Source of the DNA: Liolophura sinensis | Taxonomy: Eukaryota > Mollusca > Polyplacophora > Chitonida > Chitonidae | Direction: 5' to 3' | DNA length: 64,000 nucleotides | Assembly: GCF_032854445.1 (NCBI RefSeq) | Contig: NC_088299.1 | Coordinates: 9,355,608-9,419,607, forward strand | Shown: one piece after another, positions 45,469 to 55,345 of the stretch | How the letters are laid out: the number at the start of each line of letters is the position of its first letter | How positions within the stretch are numbered: the stretch's first letter is position 1 | The notes under the pieces: generated by a model | Databases searched by the model: none | The model's input: the letters and a program-made list of their open reading frames with translations, nothing else | What the model was told of the DNA's origin: nothing | Program-made: the position numbers and the translations under genes

Positions 45469-46235
45469 ATGCATAAATTCCCATACAAAGGTCGTTTTTT
45501 TTGCGGGGTCAAAAAGCTGTCTCTTAACGAAAGCGCTTCAAGAAGTAAAATCATTTGGGAAAAAGTGATGTTGTGGAATTGTTATAAATTCAGGCTGTTT
45601 ATCAACTGTATGTGGATCCTTAAAACCTCTAAACGTCTCCCCAAAGAACTTAACGCCCCAATACACATACTGTATAAGGACATATCTAATTGGGATTTCC
45701 TCACTCCATATACTACAATTCCTCGCACAAATTTAATTAATAGAATTTCATCACTAATTGTTTCGATGTTTAATAAAACCAGTCACCGTTAAATTAACGT
45801 CAGAGGCAACCACGCCTTCTTCAGTTCAACTGCATATATGGGTTATCATTCATGCGATGTTTCCTGGTTCGTTGAGAAGCTTGAATTTTTCATTAATAAC
45901 ATCAACGGGGAAACGATTGATCAATAGCGCTTAGGTATTCCGATGGGTATATATTGTGTCTCCCTTTTGGCCAACCTATACCCATTCTCATTTGAATACA
46001 ACTACATGCAGAAACTGTTAAGGAGTAATCCTCACCAGGCTCGATCTTTCTTTCACTAAACGGTATATTGATGATCTGCTGGCTTTAAACAATCCATATA
46101 TAGCAAAGGCTGTGAAAGATATTTACAAACCTTCAATGGATTTAAAGGAAACCACAGACTCTCCAGATGGTAATCTTTTCTGGACCTATATTAAATCTGA
46201 GAGAAACAATTAAGGGCAGGTTGAACCGAAAGTTG
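45469..46235 (+). pseudogene. Penelope-like reverse transcriptase remnant
   Basis: A plus-strand relic with stops and a frameshift. One frame gives LGIPMGIYCVSLLANL (about 45930-45980), matching the GIPMG..C..LLA motif of the RT palm. After a shift comes FTKRYIDDLLALNNP (about 46050-46095), the catalytic YIDD box, then KETTDSPDG and NLFWTY. The YIDD box followed by a LKETT-type segment is typical of Penelope-like elements. Its orientation is opposite to the LINE pieces on both sides. Confidence 0.8.
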
Positions 46236-46494
46236 CACAGAAGCAGAACCAGGTTTGGCGTTTCCAATGGGCCAAGTCAATAAAATCTGAGTTGCAACAG
46301 ACGCTACTCGCTTGACCAAAATGACGAAGTCTGAGGAGAAGTATTAGAGTGAGAGACTAATTTGCAGGTTTTCTAATAAGGTATATTGTTTTGACTTTTA
46401 TATCAATTACTAGTATTTGTTTTAGACAGTCCGTAAAGGAGGCCATATGATCTCCATCGCAACTGTGCTGCTACAGTCAAAACAATCATGACCT

Positions 46495-46930
46495 TCAGTG
46501 TCGGAAACAAACCAGTTTATTTGTAAATTGGCCTTTGCCAACTTTTAGACACATGAAACAACGTGTCGGGCTATGCAAATGTAAGTCCACACAAACCCTA
46601 TACGGGCCAAAGTAGATATACGAAGGAAGAAATTTAGTATTGAAGGTCAAAAGATATGTATTTAGTTTAAGGATGTTTGCAGATTTCTTCACAGTGAAGC
46701 GTTTCACTCTGTGAGTTCAATTCTGAGCATATTTGCTCTTCTGATAAGTCAAGGATATTCTGATTCCTGTCCCTTACAGGGGTTCATGAAATTGTGAGGG
46801 GATATGAAAACAGGAATATCAGTAGCTTTGTTTAAAGCTAATACATTTTTGGATTGTTGTCTCCGGAAACATTCAATGAGAATGTCTCCGGGTGGTAATT
46901 TTATTACGTTTTTAATGTTCCAGCTGGACC
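46495..46930 (-). pseudogene. LINE ORF1 (gag-like) remnant
   Basis: Minus-strand pieces read NVIKLPPGDILIECFRRQQ and DIPVFISPHNFMNPCKG (46930-46770). After frameshifts follow LDLSEEQICSELN, then VKKSANILKLNTYLLTFNT and YRVCVDLHLHSPTRCFMCLK (46700-46540). The order (GD.LIE, ISPH...N.CKG, TF.T..LP.YI, RCF.C) is that of LINE ORF1 proteins ending in a zinc knuckle. The second Cys/His of the knuckle is degraded. Together with 44570-45205 it probably marks one original minus-strand element. Confidence 0.75.
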
Positions 46931-47539
46931 CTGCAAAGCCCTTCCTAATATAAATGAACGAATTTTGGAGGCCGGTTTTTGTTCACTCTTTGTTAAGAGA
47001 ACGATGAGAGCCGGCCAACTGTCCTGTTCATTATCAATGGAGTCCGACAAAGCCTCTGACTTTCTCTGTTAGTCAGCGCTTGAAACGGCTGAGAGGTAGA
47101 CCTAGCAGTTACAATAGAGACATTTCAGGAAAGATTTAAAGAAGACACGGCATATCAATAATAAAAGTTTACCCCATGTGTTCCCACCCAGCGCTGAGTG
47201 TCAACAAGGGCGATGCCTGAACCTGGGGATGCCCAGCAGGAAACACACCAAGGACCCCACAAGTCACACAAGTCACAAATTGTCCTAGACAGGTACTTCG
47301 CCAGGTTAGCGAACACGAACACAGTACACAGGTTACACAGAACTGGAACAGTCAAGCCTTTGAATGACGTCAGACCCGCAGAGCACAACACAGGGTAAAT
47401 ACAGGCATGGAGGTATAATCCACTTCAGATCAGTCACAGCTCCCGCAGAAGCTCACAAACGAGCCGTTCAGAGACGTAGAGTAATGTCACCTTGTGGCAG
47501 AACGAACGTCCTTTGCAAAACTGAAAACTTCAGTTTAGA

Positions 47540-47739
47540 NNNNNNNNNNNNNNNNNNNNNNNNNNNNNNNNNNNNNNNNNNNNNNNNNNNNNNNNNNNNN
47601 NNNNNNNNNNNNNNNNNNNNNNNNNNNNNNNNNNNNNNNNNNNNNNNNNNNNNNNNNNNNNNNNNNNNNNNNNNNNNNNNNNNNNNNNNNNNNNNNNNNN
47701 NNNNNNNNNNNNNNNNNNNNNNNNNNNNNNNNNNNNNNN
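47540..47739. other. assembly gap, 200 N
   Basis: Exactly 200 undetermined bases, likely a fixed-size scaffold gap of unknown true length. Frames spanning it are meaningless. Confidence 1.
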
Positions 47740-48104
47740 CGCTTTGAAGGCAACTGTCCATATATCTAATCCTGCTCGTTAAATTTAAGTCAAAGACTTG
47801 TTTCAGGATTAGACATACATTCGTTACACCTCTAAAGCTCTCTACACTTCACAAAGGCTTTCCACGGAAGAAAACCAAATGTAACCAGAAATAAAAACAG
47901 TTCAAGTATTCATACAACATGTATGTTTCGCATATATTTTCTTAATTTAACTCATCAGTGTTTGATGGCGTTGAATACATGATCATTAAATTGTCACGCG
48001 ATACATTGGAAAGACATCCTATTATAATGACCTCTTCGAAAGCTCTACGACTCTACATTAAGACAGGCCGATTGAGATGCGTGAAGTCGGGGACATGTTG
48101 ATTA

Positions 48105-48154
48105 ATGCCTTTACCAGTGTTGGTAATTCTTGCCCTGGCCGACTCCACCCTTGG
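48105..48154 (+). pseudogene. candidate signal-peptide exon of a lectin gene
   Basis: ATG followed by a short hydrophobic stretch (MPLPVLVILALADSTLG) and a GGTGAGT donor. It would suit the lectin piece at 49047, but the donor leaves two bases while the lectin exon needs one, so the phases do not match. Either a base was lost or the exons are unrelated. Confidence 0.3.
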
Positions 48155-48489
48155 GTGAGTATGAAATAAACATCAGCAGTATCGTTAGTACGTGAGTTAT
48201 ACGTAGATTGAAGTACAATTTAATTTGTTTTACTCTATAGTCACACAAGCCAGCCATTCTAATTCCCAAAACACCTCGCGATCAGAATAATCAGAGATGT
48301 TGTAGTTATCTCCAAAAGAACCAGGAAACACTTCCATCATCACAACTTGTAATCCAGTTAGCCACGTGTCCAAACTAACAATCAAATGAAGTACTCTCAA
48401 GCAAACACGCAATCAAAAGACGCTCATCGCCAAACACTTTTCGCAAAGTCAGATCAAGAGTTGATTAAATGTGTTATTCTCATACAATA

Positions 48490-48716
48490 GCTTTATTTAT
48501 TTATTTGATTGGTGTTTTACGCCGTAGTCAAGAATATTTCACGAGGCAGAGTACGGGGGAAACCCACGATCATCCGCAGGTTTCTACCAGACCTTCCCAA
48601 AAACGGTGGGGGGAGGAAGCCGGCGTGAGTCCGACTTGAACTCACAACGACCGCATCGGTGATAGGCTTCTAGGTCACTACGCCGCACTGGCGTGCTAAC
48701 TCCTCGGTCACTATTT
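48490..48716 (-). mobile_element. SINE family 1, partial
   Basis: TTTATTTATTTGATTGGTGT, CGTAGTCAAGAATATTTCAC, a deletion in the body, then AACTCACAACGACCGCATCG and GGCGTGCTAACTCC. Lies between the candidate signal exon and the lectin exon. Confidence 0.85.
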
Positions 48717-49046
48717 TGTTTCAAGTGTTGAATTTTGTACTAAGAGGGCACAATTGTGGTTTCATATACTCCTTTAAATGTTTAGTTAAAAGTTCAGTAA
48801 TAAACGTGTATTATCTCATCGTTTGATGAAGATGTGCTGTCCCCTGCAAAGCTTCGAGAAGGGGGTATTTTGTACTGCATACCTTTATAAACCAGAATGC
48901 TGTTGGTGGACTAAGCGGTCCCAAAGCCTGATCTCTTGGCATTGTTTCCATATGACTGTCCGGTAACTGTGTTAATAACGCAGCATATTACAGAAATATA
49001 TTGTCAGTTTGTCTGTAGTTCGTGGATTTCTTGGTATGTCTTACAG

Positions 49047-49402
49047 GATACTGTCCCCAGGGCTGGATCAAACACAAAAAGAAGTGTTATGTAGCCTTTC
49101 TTCACGAGCCAGAAGTTGACACGCCTGATAAAGGAAAGTAGTTTTGTCGTCAACGCGGGGAAACCTTGATGAACCTACAGACCAGAGAACTTAACAACAT
49201 GGCAACTGTGCTTTTGAAAGGTCATAGCGGAGGGTTTGCTTTGATCGGGTTGAACGACAGAGACCACGAGGGTACCTTCAAATCGAGTGACGGTTCAACA
49301 CTTCGCTACAACTTGTGGTGGCCAGGTAATAGAGCAGTTGACGGGAATTTCAAACTCCCACTTCCTCAAAAAATTCTCCAAAGGTTAAGGCATACACAGT
49401 GA
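49047..49402 (+). pseudogene. broken C-type lectin domain exon
   Basis: A TTACAG acceptor is followed in phase 1 by GYCPQGW, KKCYVAF, then (after an in-frame TAG at 49139-49141) FCRQRGETLMNLQTREL, FALIGLNDRDHEGTF, SSDGSTLRYNLWWPG. This is the N-terminal two-thirds of a C-type lectin domain: first Cys pair, Cys of helix 1, WIGL-like core and the WSDG/NWWPG strand. The premature stop, loss of the first Trp of WIGL and of the W in WSDG, and the absence of a recognisable C-terminal Cys/WND exon mark it as decayed. Sequence after NWWPG (from about 49327) is not lectin-like, or an unused GTAATA donor lies there. Confidence 0.75.
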
Positions 49403-49520
49403 AACCAGAGAAACGACGACAGGGTGATGCTTGGCAAATGGTCACACGTATCCGGTGAAATCCGGTCTTTTGTGAAATTACATCAGTTAGTGCCTTATTC
49501 TAACTGTTCATGCTTACCCG
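49403..49520 (+). repeat. dispersed repeat X, core copy
   Basis: Starts AGAAACGACGACAGGGTGAT, then AAATGGTCACACGTATCCGG and TGAAATCCGGTCTTTTG, ending around TAACTGTTCATG. Directly follows the lectin remnant. Confidence 0.7.
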
Positions 49521-50619
49521 TTTTGATTCAGCAAGTCACAGGTAAAAAAAGCAAAAAAAGCAAAAGGTCTTGTTCGTTACCGTAAGTCCAACACTTGTTT
49601 TGTTGTGTATCTGTAATTCTCTCTCAACTGCTCGTATGATAGTTACTCCGCAAGTAACCACCTACTATTAGTAAGACAGTAGTGGTATATCTCAGTGACA
49701 AGATACGGGAATATATACAGTGTCAGTAAACTTCATATAAGGCGATTCCAAAAAAGTAACTGTGCATTAAAATTAAATAAATGCAAGAATTGCGAACAAA
49801 TTACATTACAAAAAGTGCATTCAGATTAAGCTAAGACACAGCCTTCATTGGGATACACGGTTTCTTAAAAAATCATGCCGTACGGTGAATCACGTGATAC
49901 TTCTGCTGTGTGGTGATTATTTATCTTCTGTTACCATGATCAGCCAGTTTTTTCTTATCTCGATAGAACTATAGCCGCGGCAAACGTTGAAGAGTTGAGC
50001 ACAGCAAAACATCAGGCTACGTTAATAGACCGTGACCAAGCCATCTGTGTGCTTCCCGCAGAATCAGGGCGGCGGGGAGGTGCAAAGTGCATGCAGTGTC
50101 ACTAATTGCAGCAATTTCTCGACTTCCGCTCTGGACATCTGGGAGCAAGGTGGGCGCAGCGAGTATTAACTTTGGAAACTTTCTCCGGCAGGTATTATTG
50201 TATAACCTATTTAACTAACGCATAAGGCGTCGGCTGCGCATCCAAGATACGGAAAAATACATGGTCTCCACGAGGCGGTTGCAATCCAACAAAAACTGGA
50301 GTATACGTATTTTGTCAGTGGCCGGATAATATCTGCTATAGACTCGAAAAATATGATGTGAATGCCTTTTCGTTCGGGTTAGGTTATGACGGCCTTGATT
50401 GGCATAGATTTATAGCACAGAAGTATTAACGTGTATGTGAACAGCGCGCATGGTTGATTACCGTAAAACTGCACTTGTTTGTTGTCGTTATTCTCGTGGC
50501 TCCGTCGTTCGTATGACGAATACTCCGCTAAAAACTGCACATTTGAGCCAACCTGCTTGAAAAAGGCCATCTCTTTTTGATTTGCCAGTCTTTTCCTTCT
50601 ACTGTGGACACTCTATTGT

Positions 50620-50720
50620 ATCTCCAGGAAGTATTTTAACGGTCTTCGAACTATTCACGATTCCCTTCACGGTCTACCAGTGACGTATACTAATAGCGGA
50701 CTTGGTATGGACACCTTCAA
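50620..50720 (+). pseudogene. second C-type lectin fragment
   Basis: One frame reads KYFNGLRTIHDSLHGLPVTY then TNSGLGMD. This resembles the WIGL...DG.PVTYTNWG segment of a C-type lectin domain with several residues lost (Trp to Ser in NWG; missing WSD). Too short for certainty. It also sits directly before a repeat X copy. Confidence 0.4.
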
Positions 50721-50727
50721 AGCATCC

Positions 50728-50895
50728 ACGACAGTGCGATCGTTGGCAAATGGCCACACATAACCGGTGAAATACGGCCTCTTGTTAATTTACATCATTA
50801 GGGCTTTTATTCTAGTTGTTCATGTTCTTGTTAGAATACTTGGCAAATTACATTTCCCAAAGCATAATGGCTTTTAAAAAATAGGTAAAAAAACA
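50728..50895 (+). repeat. dispersed repeat X, copy
   Basis: CACGACAGTGCGATCGTTGG, CAAATGGCCACACATAACCG, GTGAAATACGGCCTCTTG, then TCTAGTTGTTCATG. Confidence 0.7.
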
Positions 50896-50929
50896 TTGCA
50901 TTGATGTAAGTTGGAATTTATTAGACAAA

Positions 50930-51200
50930 CAGGAACAGGGACGACAGCGTGATGGCTGGCAAATGGTCACACGTAATTGGTGAAATAAGGCCTTTTGTTA
51001 ATTTACCTCAGTTAGGCTTTTATTTTAACTGTTCAATAGTAGCAAATTACTCGCCCCTAGCACAATGGCTTAAGCAGAATTAGGTAAAAACAATGCAGTG
51101 CTATTCACTAAAATAATTCAATTTATTAGACGTCACTGGTCTAGAATTACTCAAAAAGCTGTGTTATCAAATTTAACATACAATCAAATTAAATGTTTTA
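50930..51200 (+). repeat. dispersed repeat X, long copy
   Basis: GGGACGACAGCGTGATGGCT through GCAAATTACTCGCCCCTAGC, AGACGTCACTGGTCTAGAAT and AACATACAATCAAATTAAA; same order as 16125-16425. Confidence 0.75.
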
Positions 51201-51248
51201 AATCATCATTAAACCATTAAATGATTCTCATGTGTAGTATTTTAGGCG

Positions 51249-51780
51249 AACTCTGTAACCTGTTTATCGATTCTAGTGGGTTTACGTTATGTCCTTTGTG
51301 CCAGTGAACAAGGAAGGCTTCATGTTATGTGCACGTCGCATCCTGGGCAACTATCCAATAGACCAGCCTTTCCCAGCGAAAAGTTTTAAGGGAATTCCCT
51401 CCCCATTCCTTAGTACATGGAGATAAGGAAGTAAAAAGACACTCTCCAACTTTTTACAATGAGATCATAGAGTAAATCGTGTTTGATCTTCAGGGCCCTC
51501 CTTCACTTTAGAATTTCTCTAAGAGCCTTCATCAATCTGTAACCTGTTTATCGATTCTAGTGGGATTACGTTTTGTCCTTTGTGCCAGTGAACAAGGAAG
51601 GCTTCCTGCGATGTGCAGGTCGCATCCTGGGCAACTATCCAATAGACCAGCCTTTTCCAGCGGAATTTCCCTACGTTGACCTTAATACATGAACCACAGA
51701 AAGATACTTTATAACCTTTCACGATGTGGTCATGGGACGAATCGTTCCCAGTCTTCAGGACCTCCTTTTACGTAACTGAA
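51249..51780. repeat. tandem duplication of about 285 bp
   Basis: Two units start CTGTAACCTGTTTATCGATT at about 51255 and 51538. They share AACAAGGAAGGCTTC, GCATCCTGGGCAACTATCCA and ATAGACCAGCC over about 130 bp with few changes, then diverge while keeping TTCAGGRCCTCCTT. The minus strand is open in unit 2 (67 codons) but no domain is recognised. Confidence 0.75.
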
Positions 51781-51914
51781 CTTACAATACCATTCATAAA
51801 TTGCACATCGTCATAACAGATATAACAAAGTGAATTTAACGTTGTCATGACAATTTGTAAGTGTCTGTCTCAGCGCTTTTTAATGTTCGTGAATATAGTT
51901 AAGATGTACAGTCT

Positions 51915-52200
51915 AGAGAGAAAAACCAGAGCAGCGGCGACACTGTGATGGCTGGCAAATGGTCACACGTAACCGGTGAAATATGGCCTCGTGTCAATTT
52001 ATCTCAGTTTGGGCTTTGCTCTAATTGTTCATGAAAATGCAAAAATAGCAAATTACACACCCCCTAGCAGCATGACTTCAGCAGAATAAGGTAAAGATAT
52101 GCAGTGATGTTATTGCAGTTTTTTAGACGTTACATGTCTAGAATTACTAAGCATGCTGTGTTATCATCACACGTCGAGTTTAGTTCATTGTTGTAAAATA
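51915..52200 (+). repeat. dispersed repeat X, long copy
   Basis: CCAGAGCAGCGGCGACACTG, GGCTGGCAAATGGTCACACG, TAACCGGTGAAATATGGCCT, then ACACCCCCTAGCAGC and ACATGTCTAGAATTACTAA. One of the best preserved copies. Confidence 0.78.
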
Positions 52201-53144
52201 ATTTAGTATGATCCTATTCTCTTTAACGAAAAATCTGCAAAATATTGAAGACCACTTTCACAACTAACTTTTCGCACTCTTTTCTCTGAACTTTCTGTAA
52301 TTTTGAACGTTGAACGTTAGTCCTCTATTCTCCTCTCTTTCTTACTTGCCCAACAAAGATATGTCTGGATATTCGGTCATTTTTATGCAGCCTTATGTCA
52401 CCAGCAAATGTTTAATTACCTAGCATGACGACGCCTGTTAAATAAACTGTCTTCCGGACTGCATGAATAAGACACAGATGACCAATATTTACACTCACAT
52501 CAGTTTAAGGCGATGCTATGCTTTACTTGCCCTTGAATGACTTCCCTATCTTCTAAGATTGTTGAAACTCTCCTCGGCAGACTTGTGTTTTTTAAAGTAT
52601 GGATGTGATTACATTAACTGCAGCCTCTCGCACATGTTCTAAATTTTATGTCGTCTTGATCCGGATTATACGCGATCCGGTTTTTGCAGACACATAACGC
52701 TCTTGTAAAGAAAAAGGGACAAGCATCTTTCGATCTGTATTTGGACAACACAGGAAGATGATTGTACAGAAAATGGACAACACAGGAAGATGATTGTACA
52801 GAAAAAAAAACATTACAAAACTTACAAGAAAAAAATGTAACTGTATTTACATTTCGGTGATTACAAGGCGGTGGATAACTACGGTGACACAATATGTAGA
52901 ATAAGTAAGACGTTAAAAGCCAAGCAGATATACAATTACAGAGGTAGATATGGCTAAATGCGACTAAATAATAACTTTTGACTACTGCGATCCAAACTAT
53001 TACAGTTATACGCATGGAGGCAACTTTACTTCTGATTAGGGTGACACATCTGATTTCACAGACACTAATTACAATAACATTTTTGATCACCCGGATCATG
53101 GGTATAGTCAGTCTAACGATTATAGCTGAACTTCTGTCCTCACT
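52201..53144. other. no gene recognised
   Basis: A minus-strand 161-codon frame (52614-53099) lacks any known domain. A 28-bp stretch (ATGGACAACACAGGAAGATG and following) is duplicated at 52745-52800. The plus strand after 52985 is Asn/Asp/Tyr-codon rich and runs into the AAC repeat. Confidence 0.35.
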
Positions 53145-53600
53145 TTAAACAACAATATGGACAAATACAATGGCAACAGGAACAGTTTTAGCAACAATAT
53201 GAACAGTGTCAACAGCAATATGGACAGTGATAACAGCAATAGGGACAGTGTCAACAACAATATGAACAGTCTTAACAACAAAATGGTCAGTGTCAACAGT
53301 AATAGGGGGAGTTTAACAACAAGATAGACAGTTGAACAACAATAAAGACGGTGTCAACAGCAATAGGGACAGTGATAACAGCAATAGGGACATTTTAAAA
53401 ACAATATAGACAGTTTAACAACAGTAAAGACAGTTACAACAGCAATAGAGGCACTTTTAATAACAATTGGGACGATTGGAACAACAATAGGGACAGTATA
53501 AACAACAATAAGGACGGACACACTACCAACACGGACAGTTTTAACGACAATATGGACTGTTACAACAGCAATATGGACAGTTAGAATAGCATCACGGACA
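53145..53600 (+). repeat. degenerate 24-bp AAC/AAT-rich repeat
   Basis: Variants of AACAACAATATGGACAGTGT plus four bases recur about every 24 bp. In one plus frame this reads as Asn-rich eight-residue units (NNNMDSVN type) for about 50 codons. Stops then occur (TAG near 53325), so no long protein is encoded now. It may be a non-coding minisatellite or the ruin of an Asn-rich coding repeat. Confidence 0.7.
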
Positions 53601-53987
53601 GTAAAAGACCCTAAATGGAAACTTAAACTCTGCTTATTCTTCGACTACAGCAATGCTCTCTGAATATATAAGAGATAAAATGTGAATCAAGACGACCTTC
53701 ATCACTGATGTCGGAGTGAGACTTGCCATTTGTCCGCAAATATAAGTTGCAAAATACGTAAAAGTTACAGTGTGACAATTGACATTTAGGCTCAAACAAC
53801 TGACACATACTGTCACAAATAACTTTCAAAATATAAATGTTTAACAGTATAACAACAAATATAAGGTAGCCGTGTGTTAATTAGCATGGTAATTAGCTAG
53901 GGGGCACATGTACATGCTACTGGTGAAATACGGCCACATCACAGTGTGACAATTGAGATTCGGACACATACTCAAAAAGGTGAAATG

Positions 53988-54700
53988 TGATCACGTGTTC
54001 TTGTGATAAATGGCACACAATTACACACGACTGCCGAAGTACTTCCACTGGATTGTGTGACACTTGGTATATGGACACACATAAGTGATGAAATTCGACC
54101 GATTGATAGCGTGTCAGTTGGCATGGGAACACATAAAACGACAAAATACGGCCAGATCGAGTGACAAATAAATAAGACTGGTGAAATACTGGCCGGTTAT
54201 CTGTGGTTGGATATGGCGTTTGTCTGGCGTATTGAACATGGTGTTTCACGAAGTTGCAGGGCGTTATTCAGGTCACGACGCAGTATATAACCAAATTGCT
54301 CTTACAAACATACAAATGCGTCCGCGGGCGGCAGGACCCAATTTATGATTGCGTAACGTGACCACCCACTAAACTGTTGTATTTTAGTTAAGGATAACAT
54401 CAAATACACCAGAGAACAAATTGTGAGAAATACAACCCAACACAAAAAAACAGACCCAATAAGTCAACTGTCATAGACGGTGAGTAAAATTATGTTGAAA
54501 CTCTTCAAGATGCCTTACTGACACACCGTTGTTGGTGATGAAGTGAAAAACACGTTTCCCAGGTTGTAAGTTAAATAACGAAATAAGATGTTTTAGAAAA
54601 AAAGTGTGTTTACATAAAGCAATACTGTCTTGTCTGAGGGCGTTCCAGCTGAAGCCTTTTTGTTTAGAAAATCTTTTCGTCAGTTTGCTCATAAGTAATC
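53988..54700 (+). repeat. dispersed repeat R, copy 2
   Basis: Second copy of 39312-40078, same orientation, with the 48-50 bp sub-units at its left end and TTTGTTTAGAAAATCTTTTC near the right. It runs straight into the Penelope-like endonuclease remnant. Confidence 0.85.
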
Positions 54701-55345
54701 TGTCACCATTGATTCATTTATATGCACTCATAACCCTAACAATTTTACCTTCTTTCCCATTATCCACAACAACCGACCACTACTAGAATCAAATGATTAT
54801 CTCACTAAAACTTTTCATCAAACCAAAATTATAAACAGTAAAAGACAGTCTCCCAGTCGTAAGAAACTTCTAACAAAGGCTCGGTTTACTACCAACTCAA
54901 TAGAAACCAGTTATACAACTTCTAAGTGTGGAGACCCACGATGCAAATGCTGTGAACATTTAATATGAAGCAGTCATTTTTTGTTTCATGTTACCAATTT
55001 TAGCTTACCTATCAACGCTAATACGAATTATAATTCCCAAAATCTTACTTCATGTGTTAACCTGCTCTCTTTGTAACAAAATCTACATAGGCGAAACTGG
55101 TGATTCATTAAGGAATCGAGGTAGGTTATATAGACAACAAATTAACACGCCAAGTTTACAGATTTTAGCTGTAAACAAAGATATCGCATCATGTACCCGT
55201 AACCTAGACAGTTGGCCCAAATTCCACATATTGTCTTTCTTTTAATTACCGGTGAATAACGCTCAAACCAGCGGAATCAAAGAACAGTACTTCATTCATA
55301 AATTTAATTGTGAACTTAACAGAGAAAACATCAGGAGATAATCTC
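54701..55345 (+). pseudogene. Penelope-like element 3' remnant with GIY-YIG endonuclease
   Basis: Plus-strand frames broken by stops and shifts. NRPLLESNDYLTKTF-like text (about 54770-54815) is followed by KCGDPRCKCC (about 54930), a Cys motif preceding the nuclease. Then come LTCSLCNKIYIGETGDSLRN (about 55060-55120) and FHILSFF plus KEQYFIHKFNCELNREN (about 55220-55330). A Cys motif, YIGETG, and a final Ile-Lys-Glu.Tyr.Ile.Lys helix are the signature of the GIY-YIG nuclease that ends many Penelope-like polyproteins. It is not active as it stands. Confidence 0.8.

Noticed and set aside
47364..47761. Open frames across the N run
   Set aside because: Made of undetermined bases.
49403..49480. 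Repeat X core reads like the C-terminal part of a C-type lectin domain (GKWSHVSGEIRSF, in frame with the lectin piece)
   Set aside because: The same core occurs in non-lectin contexts (16125, 50930, 51915) and as tandem sub-units of repeat R, lacks the cysteines and the WND motif, and is separated by a stop; most likely coincidence.
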